From positions 1 to 7,900 of the forward strand of contig CALZAJ010000069.1 in assembly GCA_945613785.1 (NCBI GenBank): 7,900 bases of DNA, written 5' to 3'. The stretch is from an uncultured Verrucomicrobiota bacterium. Its GTDB lineage: Bacteria > Verrucomicrobiota > Kiritimatiellia > RFP12 > UBA1067. Below are positions 1 through 4,711 of this stretch, piece after piece (the stretch's first letter is position 1; the number at the start of each line of letters is the position of its first letter). The notes below the pieces were generated by a model. That model was not told the DNA's origin, made no database searches, and worked only from the letters and a program-made list of their open reading frames with translations. The position numbers and the translations under genes are program-made.

Positions 1-36
1 GGGAATGAACGAATTTCGTGGTCCCCGCTCTCTCTT

Positions 37-105
37 CAGAGGGGGTTACCGAGGGGGCGGGGTCTGTCCCCACGGTTTCTGGGGCAACGTCCCAGCTCCC
101 CTCTG
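37..105. repeat. 8-bp inverted repeat enclosing two hairpins
   Basis: CAGAGGGG (37-44) is the exact inverse complement of CCCCTCTG (98-105). Between the arms lie two smaller stem-loops: GGGG-TCTGT-CCCC (59-71), and CTGGG/CCCAG (79-83 with 91-95), which a G-T pair can extend. The nested arrangement resembles folded REP-type or IS200-like element ends. Whether this is a multicopy repeat cannot be judged from one copy. Confidence 0.45.
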
Positions 106-157
106 CTCCTGAGCTCCTCTGCGTTACCGCGCAGCGGCCTTCCCGTCAGTTCAGGAG
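106..157. repeat. 7-bp inverted repeat with inner CCGC/GCGG hairpin
   Basis: CTCCTGA (106-112) is the exact inverse complement of TCAGGAG (151-157). Inside is the hairpin CCGC-GCA-GCGG (127-137). The right arm runs straight into GTTAGGC (157-163), which matches the GTTRRRY core of integron attC sites, but no proper partner core is present at the left. It is therefore recorded only as a stem-loop. Confidence 0.4.
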
Positions 158-189
158 TTAGGCCACGCCGAAGCCAAGCGGACGCGAGA

Positions 190-1629
190 TCAGATCTTCC
201 AGCCGCCGATGCCGAGGTTACGGCAAATCTCGGAGATGAGGATGGCCAACACGAAAGCCGGGGCGATGTAACGGACAAGGAAGGAGTAGATCGTCTTCGC
301 CTTGAAGAGATGACCCTCCGCCTCGCACTCCTCAATCACCGCCTTCGGCTTCAGCACCCAGCCGATGAAGATGCAGGTGAGCACCGCGACGATCGGCATC
401 AGAATGCAGCTCGTGGTGAAATCGAAGAAATCGAGGAACTGCATGTCGAAGAGTTTGATGTCCCCCCATGCGCCATAGCCGAGGGCCGAGAAGACCGCCA
501 GGAAACAGATGAGTGCGCCCGTGAAGAACGTCGCCGCCTTGCGCTCGATCTTCAGGAGGTCGCAGAACGAGGCCACACAGGCCTCATAGAGCGAAATCGC
601 CGAAGTTGCCGCCGCGAAGATCACGAGGGCGAAGAACGCGAGACCGAGCCACGTTCCGCCCGTGCCGAGCATCGCGAACACCTTGGGAAGCGTCACGAAC
701 ATGAGGCCAGGACCCGCGCTCATCGCCTCCTTGACCGGGGTTCCCGTCTTGATTGCGAACATGTAGACGACGGGAATGATCATGAGACCGGCGATAAGGG
801 CTATGACCGTATCGAAGACCTCAATGCGTCGGACGCAGCGTTCGATCGGGTCGGACTTCTTCATGTAGGAGCCGTAGGTCACCATGATTCCCATCGCAAG
901 GGATAGGGAATAGAACATCTGTCCCATGGCACCCAGAATCGTCTTGCCGAGGACGGCGACAGAGAAACTTCCGTCTGCGCCCTTCAGGCAGTCCAGGTTA
1001 GGAAGCAGATAGTACTTGATGCCCTCGCCCGAACCCGGAAGGCAGACGACATAGATCGAGATTGCGACGGCGAGCACGAACAGGATCGGCATCAGCACGA
1101 GATTGGACTTCTCAATGCCGTTCTTGACGCCCAGCACGATCACCGTGGCACAGCCCAAGATGAAGATGATGCCGTAGCCGAACGGCGCGAAGTTCGAAGA
1201 GATGAAGCCCGTGAAGAACGCCCCCGAGTCCGCCGCCCCCGGCCCCATCAGCTCCGCGCCCGTGAAGGCCATCTGGGCATAGGCGACGAAATACTTCAGC
1301 ACCCAGCCGCCGATGACGCAATAATAAGGAACGATCAGAATCGGGATCAGCGTCGCGATGAGACCCACAACGCCCCATCCTCGATGAAGTCTGGAGTAGG
1401 CCGTGAGCTGACTCTGCTGGGTCTTGCGGCCAATGGCGATTTCCGTCAGCATCAGCGCAAAGCCCAGCGTCACTACGAGGACGAGATAGACGACGAGGAA
1501 GGTCCCCCCGCCGTACTGGGCCGCCAGATAAGGGAAACGCCAGAGGTTTCCAAGTCCAATCGCCGACGCGGCCGCCGCCAGAATGAACGCGATCTGTCCC
1601 GACCAGCTTGCCCTGCTGCCATTCTTCAT
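190..1629 (-). CDS. Sodium-dependent NSS/SNF-family transporter
   Basis: This is an inner-membrane sodium symporter of the LeuT/MhsT type, expected to import an amino acid or related amine; the substrate cannot be read from sequence. The 479 residues start at the ATG at 1629. TM1 carries the family signature GLGNLWRFP (residues 25-33), with N28 at the position of the LeuT Na1 ligand N27. TM8 has FAAATSAI (338-345), matching LeuT FAGLTSSI, so the Na2 ligands A, T and S are kept (A339, T342, S343). TM6 has GQMFYSLSLAMG (236-247), with serine where LeuT has T254. I count about 11 membrane segments, the last near 450-468, typical of bacterial members that lack TM12. GIEKSNLVLMP (171-181) and the segment LPGSGEG (198-204) are also bacterial NSS hallmarks. 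It lies 27 nt after the porin gene, so the two are probably co-transcribed. Confidence 0.93.
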   Translation of the reverse strand: MKNGSRASWSGQIAFILAAAASAIGLGNLWRFPYLAAQYGGGTFLVVYLVLVVTLGFALMLTEIAIGRKTQQSQLTAYSRLHRGWGVVGLIATLIPILIVPYYCVIGGWVLKYFVAYAQMAFTGAELMGPGAADSGAFFTGFISSNFAPFGYGIIFILGCATVIVLGVKNGIEKSNLVLMPILFVLAVAISIYVVCLPGSGEGIKYYLLPNLDCLKGADGSFSVAVLGKTILGAMGQMFYSLSLAMGIMVTYGSYMKKSDPIERCVRRIEVFDTVIALIAGLMIIPVVYMFAIKTGTPVKEAMSAGPGLMFVTLPKVFAMLGTGGTWLGLAFFALVIFAAATSAISLYEACVASFCDLLKIERKAATFFTGALICFLAVFSALGYGAWGDIKLFDMQFLDFFDFTTSCILMPIVAVLTCIFIGWVLKPKAVIEECEAEGHLFKAKTIYSFLVRYIAPAFVLAILISEICRNLGIGGWKI

Positions 1630-1636
1630 CGTCAAA

Positions 1637-1643
1637 CTCCCTT
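1637..1643 (-). promoter_or_regulatory. Shine-Dalgarno site fixing the transporter start
   Basis: AAGGGAG lies 7 nt before the ATG at 1629. An in-frame TTG at 1635-1633 would add two residues but sits only 1 nt from this site, too close for normal initiation. The ATG is therefore the better start. Confidence 0.75.
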
Positions 1644-1656
1644 GCTCACCACGCTC

Positions 1657-3117
1657 TTAGAAATCGTACCACGCGCTGAACTGGATGCGGTCATCGTCAC
1701 GGTTACCGACATCCGAGTACTTCGTGTTCAGACGGGCATATTCAAGGCCAACCCGGAAGTTGTGCAGAATCTTGAAGATCGCATTCACGTAGGCGCGGTC
1801 ATTGTAGAGGAGACCACCGGCGTGTTCGGCCTCGCTGTCCGTCGGATCGTCAAAGCCATAGCCGCCGGCGATCGTCAGGCGGTCGTTGAACGCATACGAG
1901 AGATCGACGAAACCGCCGATCGTGCTGACCTCGCGCCCCTTCTTGCCCATCTCACGGTAAGCGACGCGCTGGCCGATGCCACCCTGAATGCCGCCGAGGT
2001 TGTCACCAGCGAAGATCTGCCCCGTCAAGGTGAACTTGTCAAGGAACGGGACCGACGCGGCGAGCATGATCATCTTGGAATCGTATTCGTCGTCGGTGCC
2101 GTTATAGACCGGATTGCCCTCGCCGTCGTCCATCATGCGGTGCGAACGGTCGCGGCCGTACATGCCGCCGATGCCGACGAGCCAACGACGGTCAGACTCC
2201 TCCCACGCGGCCTTGCGGTCATAGACAAGCGCACCCTGGACGAGCGGCCAGGCCGAGGACGAGTTGTCCTGGATGCCGTCACCATCACGGTCGCCGCCCA
2301 TGCCGGGTCCGCCCTTGACGATGCCGACGCGTGCCTCAAGCGAACTGTCCTCCCACTTCCATTTCTTGGTCACGCGGATCTGAGGACTGCGACGATAGGG
2401 ATAGCCGGTGTTCTCCAGCCAGGCGCCGTCAATCTCGGACGGGGCGACCATCTTCCAAAGGTGCCAGGTCTGACCGAAGAGCACGGACCAGCCAGAGTCG
2501 TGCGTCGCATCAAAGTAGAGGTGACGCCAGTGGAAGTCGTAGCTGTTCTGATCGCCACCGGCAAAGTCAAACTCGCCCTTGCCGGAAATCTTCCAGCCAT
2601 TGACCTTCTCAGGTGTCTCAAAGCGCATGCCAAGAATCGAGTCCTGCATCGACAGCGTCGACGTACGACCACCGCGCTTCTTGACGACATCCGTGGTCCA
2701 GTCGCAATCCGTCGCGCGCGAGTTGTAGGCGGCCTCGAACGCCAGCCAGCCGTAGGGCGTGATCTTCAGACCCGACTCGGACAGAGGCTCGAAAATGCCC
2801 GCCAGCTTGTCCGCAAGATAGTAGGAGTAGCCCTGGGCCGTCGTGTAGACCTTGCCGGACTCGCTCACCTTCGTGCCCTCTTCGGCCACTCTCGCAGGCG
2901 CCGAGGCATCGTCCGCCTTCGGCGACGCAGCCGGTTTCACCACCTTGCCCTCGAGTTCAGCGATTTTCTGCGCCTGAGCCTTGTTCTCGGCTTCAAGTTT
3001 CGTAATGCGCTCAATGAGCGCCTTCAAATCCGCCTGCGTAACTGCGGCATCAGCTTCTGCGCCAATGGCTGACAAACATGAAAAAGCAACCGCGGTCACA
3101 CACATTAGATACTTCAT
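1657..3117 (-). CDS. Outer-membrane porin, DcaP-like, with N-terminal coiled coil
   Basis: This is a predicted beta-barrel channel for passive entry of small solutes. Its 486 residues begin with a signal peptide (K2, hydrophobic core to about residue 18, likely cleavage after SAIGA at 20). A heptad-like helix follows (about 28-59, with LKALIERITKLEAE and KIAELEGKV), then a Pro/Ala-rich linker (61-80). From about 116 on there are alternating amphipathic strands rich in aromatics, and the last residue is Phe (IQFSAWYDF), the usual BAM recognition end. Coiled coil plus barrel, and strands such as SGWSVLFGQTWHLW (208-221), recall the trimeric DcaP porin family. Family membership is inference; the porin role is firmer. 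DRDGDGIQD (276-284) looks like a calcium-binding loop, probably on a surface loop. A 2-codon frame (ATG CAA TGA, 3122-3114) overlaps the start codon. The NSS transporter follows 27 nt downstream. Confidence 0.85.
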   Translation of the reverse strand: MKYLMCVTAVAFSCLSAIGAEADAAVTQADLKALIERITKLEAENKAQAQKIAELEGKVVKPAASPKADDASAPARVAEEGTKVSESGKVYTTAQGYSYYLADKLAGIFEPLSESGLKITPYGWLAFEAAYNSRATDCDWTTDVVKKRGGRTSTLSMQDSILGMRFETPEKVNGWKISGKGEFDFAGGDQNSYDFHWRHLYFDATHDSGWSVLFGQTWHLWKMVAPSEIDGAWLENTGYPYRRSPQIRVTKKWKWEDSSLEARVGIVKGGPGMGGDRDGDGIQDNSSSAWPLVQGALVYDRKAAWEESDRRWLVGIGGMYGRDRSHRMMDDGEGNPVYNGTDDEYDSKMIMLAASVPFLDKFTLTGQIFAGDNLGGIQGGIGQRVAYREMGKKGREVSTIGGFVDLSYAFNDRLTIAGGYGFDDPTDSEAEHAGGLLYNDRAYVNAIFKILHNFRVGLEYARLNTKYSDVGNRDDDRIQFSAWYDF

Positions 3118-3126
3118 TGCATTTTA

Positions 3127-3131
3127 CCTTT
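3127..3131 (-). promoter_or_regulatory. Ribosome binding site of the porin gene
   Basis: AAAGG lies 9 nt before the porin ATG (3117). It falls just downstream of the transcript start predicted from the promoter at 3142-3170, giving a short leader of about 18 nt. Confidence 0.6.
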
Positions 3132-3141
3132 CGAAGCGCAA

Positions 3142-3170
3142 ATTTTACACTTTCCGCGACAAAAGGGCAA
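3142..3170 (-). promoter_or_regulatory. Sigma70-type promoter for the porin-transporter unit
   Basis: On the minus strand, TTGCCC (3170-3165, 4 of 6 consensus) and TAAAAT (3147-3142, 5 of 6) are separated by exactly 17 bp. Transcription would start near 3135. The surrounding DNA is notably AT-rich compared with the coding sequence. No operator was evident apart from the stem-loops further upstream. Confidence 0.65.
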
Positions 3171-3187
3171 GTCGAAATGTAATTTTT

Positions 3188-3217
3188 GCTCGGACGGCAT
3201 CTCGGTCAGCCGTGAGC
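3188..3217. other. Stem-loop upstream of the porin promoter
   Basis: GCTC (3188-3191) pairs with GAGC (3214-3217) and CGGC (3195-3198) with GCCG (3209-3212), separated by a small asymmetric bulge. On the minus strand it is followed by A residues rather than a U-run, so it is not a classic terminator for rnc. Confidence 0.35.
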
Positions 3218-3218
3218 G

Positions 3219-3236
3219 ACAACGCGAGGACGTTGT
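3219..3236. other. Small stem-loop downstream of rnc
   Basis: ACAACG (3219-3224) and CGTTGT (3231-3236) form a 6-bp stem around the 6-base loop CGAGGA. It is the middle one of three tandem hairpins between rnc and the porin gene. Confidence 0.35.
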
Positions 3237-3240
3237 TTCA

Positions 3241-3256
3241 GTTGTTCATCAACAAC
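3241..3256. other. Perfect stem-loop immediately after rnc stop
   Basis: GTTGTT and AACAAC form a perfect 6-bp stem with a 4-base loop, beginning 1 nt past the rnc stop codon. No U-run follows, so it may be a weak or factor-assisted terminator or a 3'-end stabiliser. The nearby GTTGTT copy at 3232-3237 could pair with the same AACAAC arm, giving an alternative fold. Confidence 0.4.
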
Positions 3257-3257
3257 A

Positions 3258-3914
3258 TCACTTCAGCTGATTCAGAAGCCCCAATGCGGCCTTGGATTCA
3301 GCCTCCTGCTTGCTGTGACCGACACCCTGCGCAGATCCAAGGCCGACAACCGACACCTCGACCTTAAAAGTCGGATTGTTGGAAGTCCCGGAAGTCTCCA
3401 AAAGCCGATACTGGGGCGCGGGACGCCCCTCATGTGCCTGGGCAAAATGCTGGAGTTCCGTCTTCGGATCGGCCAGGGCGTCATCCTGCTCGCTGTTGGC
3501 ATAGAGGTCCATCGCCTCGTAAACCGCCAACGCCGCCTCCATGCCGCCGTCCAGATAGGCCGCCCCGACGACGGCTTCCATCGCATCGGCGACCGTCTTG
3601 GAGTTCTTCGGCAGCGGAGGACATCCCTTGCCGACCTTCAGCAGCGAGACGAAGTCCAAACGCTCCGCGGCCGCACAGAGGGCGACCGTGGAGACCATGC
3701 GCGAACGACGGACCGTCAACTCGCCTTCCTTGCAGTCCTGCAGACGCGCAAAGACCTCATTGGTCGAGAGGAGTTCGAGGACGGCGTCGCCCAGGAACTC
3801 CAAACGCTGATTATCCTCCTTCACGCCAGGCAAGTTGCGGCAGGAAGGCGTCGTCAGGGCCCGATCCAAAAGGGTCGGGTCCTGAAACGCATAGCCAAAG
3901 ATCGAATCCGTCAT
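3258..3914 (-). CDS. rnc: Ribonuclease III
   Basis: This is a double-strand-specific endoribonuclease acting in rRNA maturation and mRNA turnover. Its 218 residues have the standard layout: an endonuclease domain (about 1-140) and a C-terminal dsRNA-binding domain (about 147-218). The signature QRLEFLGDAVLEL (36-48) supplies E39 and D43, and ADAMEAVVGA (109-118) supplies D110 and E113, so the four metal-binding acidic residues are present. The binding domain shows DPKTELQHFAQ (147-157) and the closing GHSKQEAESKAA motif. One oddity is that the usual THRS after helix 1 reads TTPS (21-24). The start ATG overlaps the DUF4340 stop by 4 nt (ATGA). No good Shine-Dalgarno lies before it, so translation probably depends on coupling or on a leaderless transcript. 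Length and motifs indicate an intact enzyme. Confidence 0.96.
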   Translation of the reverse strand: MTDSIFGYAFQDPTLLDRALTTPSCRNLPGVKEDNQRLEFLGDAVLELLSTNEVFARLQDCKEGELTVRRSRMVSTVALCAAAERLDFVSLLKVGKGCPPLPKNSKTVADAMEAVVGAAYLDGGMEAALAVYEAMDLYANSEQDDALADPKTELQHFAQAHEGRPAPQYRLLETSGTSNNPTFKVEVSVVGLGSAQGVGHSKQEAESKAALGLLNQLK

Positions 3915-4708
3915 TTCGACGGTATTATATCATCTTTCTCCGTCTCCGCGGACGCGTCGGACTTCTCTTCGGCTTCCGGCTGCGGCAGCAGCGACTTAAC
4001 CGCGTAGTCGGGTACGATGAAGGTCCACTTCCGTCCCTCAACCTTGAGATACCGGTCGGACCCGCCGGGGACGACGTTGCCGACCGTCACCGTACAGTTC
4101 GTATCACAGTTGATCGTCACCTTGGCGACGACGCCCGTCGTGAAGCCCAGCACCTCCTCGGACAGATCCGGCGCGGCCAGCTCCTTGAAGCAGATTCGCG
4201 GCTCATCGACAATCCGGGTCTCACACCAGGACTTGGCATCCTCGCCGAAGGCATCGAGAGTGTCCCCGACAAGGACGGTCTGTCCCTTGAACTCGGCGTA
4301 GCGTCCGAAGCCCCAGCGCTCGTGGCGGGGACCGAGCGTCAGCGACGCCAGCTCCTGACCCGTGGCATCACGGACCTTCACTGGGACCTTCTCCGCCTCC
4401 TCGACCGTCTTGCCGCGAATCACCTGACCGACCTTGAGGTCCAGAAGCTTCATCAGGTTTTCCGTAATGCGCGCGCGGTCCGCCGGATAGTCCTGGTAGG
4501 TCGCAACCGTCCAACCCGCGTCACCGGCGACGAGCTTCACCCGATCACCGATCTCAAGCGAGCCAACGGAAGCGACGTCGAAGGCCGCCACCAACTTGCT
4601 GCCGTTCAGCTGCGGCACCTTCGCCGCGCGCTTGCCACCGGCGAAATAACCCGCCGCCACGAGAACTGCGGCCACGCCGCCGAGGACGATGAGATTCTTC
4701 GTCGTCAT
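3911..4708 (-). CDS. DUF4340-type membrane-anchored protein of the Gld-like ABC module
   Basis: The protein has 265 residues. A single N-terminal membrane helix (about 6-24, LIVLGGVAAVLVAAGYFAG) is followed by a soluble, presumably periplasmic, domain. The pattern resembles DUF4340: a strand ending in GWTV (65-68), the YPADRARITENLMKLLDLKVG stretch (74-94) and a repeated strand near the end (KWTFIVPDYAVKSLL, 227-241). Proteins of this domain are commonly encoded beside GldG-type subunits, and here the gene follows the fused GldFG gene after 3 nt. Its function is unknown; a role as an accessory periplasmic subunit of that transporter is inferred. It is shorter than many DUF4340 proteins. The tail (about 242-265) is acidic and low in complexity. 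The assignment rests on context plus weak motif resemblance. Confidence 0.75.
   Translation of the reverse strand: MTTKNLIVLGGVAAVLVAAGYFAGGKRAAKVPQLNGSKLVAAFDVASVGSLEIGDRVKLVAGDAGWTVATYQDYPADRARITENLMKLLDLKVGQVIRGKTVEEAEKVPVKVRDATGQELASLTLGPRHERWGFGRYAEFKGQTVLVGDTLDAFGEDAKSWCETRIVDEPRICFKELAAPDLSEEVLGFTTGVVAKVTINCDTNCTVTVGNVVPGGSDRYLKVEGRKWTFIVPDYAVKSLLPQPEAEEKSDASAETEKDDIIPSK
3924..3932 (-). promoter_or_regulatory. Candidate extended -10 promoter giving near-leaderless rnc mRNA
   Basis: TGATATAAT matches the extended -10 consensus (TGn plus a perfect TATAAT). No -35 is recognisable at 17 bp, as is common for extended -10 promoters. The predicted start of transcription is about 3917, only some 3 nt before the rnc ATG. 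The element lies inside the codons for the last residues of the DUF4340 protein (DDIIPSK) and is conspicuously AT-rich for this DNA. Confidence 0.4.
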
Positions 4709-4711
4709 TGA

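Larger units (their letters stand above)
1..189. other. Gene-free, strongly structured intergenic region
   Basis: This is the stretch downstream of the transporter gene, up to the window edge. I see no credible coding frame. Composition is unlike the coding DNA: it has runs of four or five G at 41-45, 53-57, 59-62 and 81-84, and matching C runs at 23-26, 68-71 and 98-101. Short hairpins include GGGG-TCTGT-CCCC (59-71), CTGGG with CCCAG (79-95) and CCGC-GCA-GCGG (127-137). CCCCGC (23-28) can pair with GCGGGG (57-62), and GTTACCG occurs twice (45-51 and 123-129). No hairpin is followed by a T-run on the minus strand, so a classic intrinsic terminator for the transporter gene is not visible. A REP-like or transposon-derived repeat is my best guess; a decayed insertion-sequence end is an alternative. 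Confidence 0.5.

Noticed and set aside
82..163. Possible integron attC site ending in GTTAGGC (157-163)
   Set aside because: The right core matches GTTRRRY, but the best left partner (GGGCAAC, 82-88) fails the RYYYAAC pattern at two positions and the inner arms are placed asymmetrically. No integrase or cassette genes are visible.
36..335. Minus-strand 99-codon frame across 36-335
   Set aside because: It overlaps the end of the transporter in another frame and continues into repeat-rich DNA; the product is Arg/Ser/Pro-rich with no domain or ribosome binding support.
1630..1635. TTG at 1635 as the start of the transporter gene
   Set aside because: The Shine-Dalgarno site would be only 1 nt away; the ATG at 1629 has a 7-nt spacing and gives the usual short N-terminus before TM1.
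1384..3072. Plus-strand open frame (562 codons) opposite the porin gene
   Set aside because: The product shows no recognisable motif or signal peptide and mirrors the codons of the porin, which has clear signal peptide, strand and C-terminal Phe features.
3434..4711. Plus-strand open frame (425 codons) opposite rnc and the DUF4340 gene
   Set aside because: It is Arg/Pro-rich with no domain, and lies opposite two supported genes, one of which carries intact RNase III catalytic motifs.
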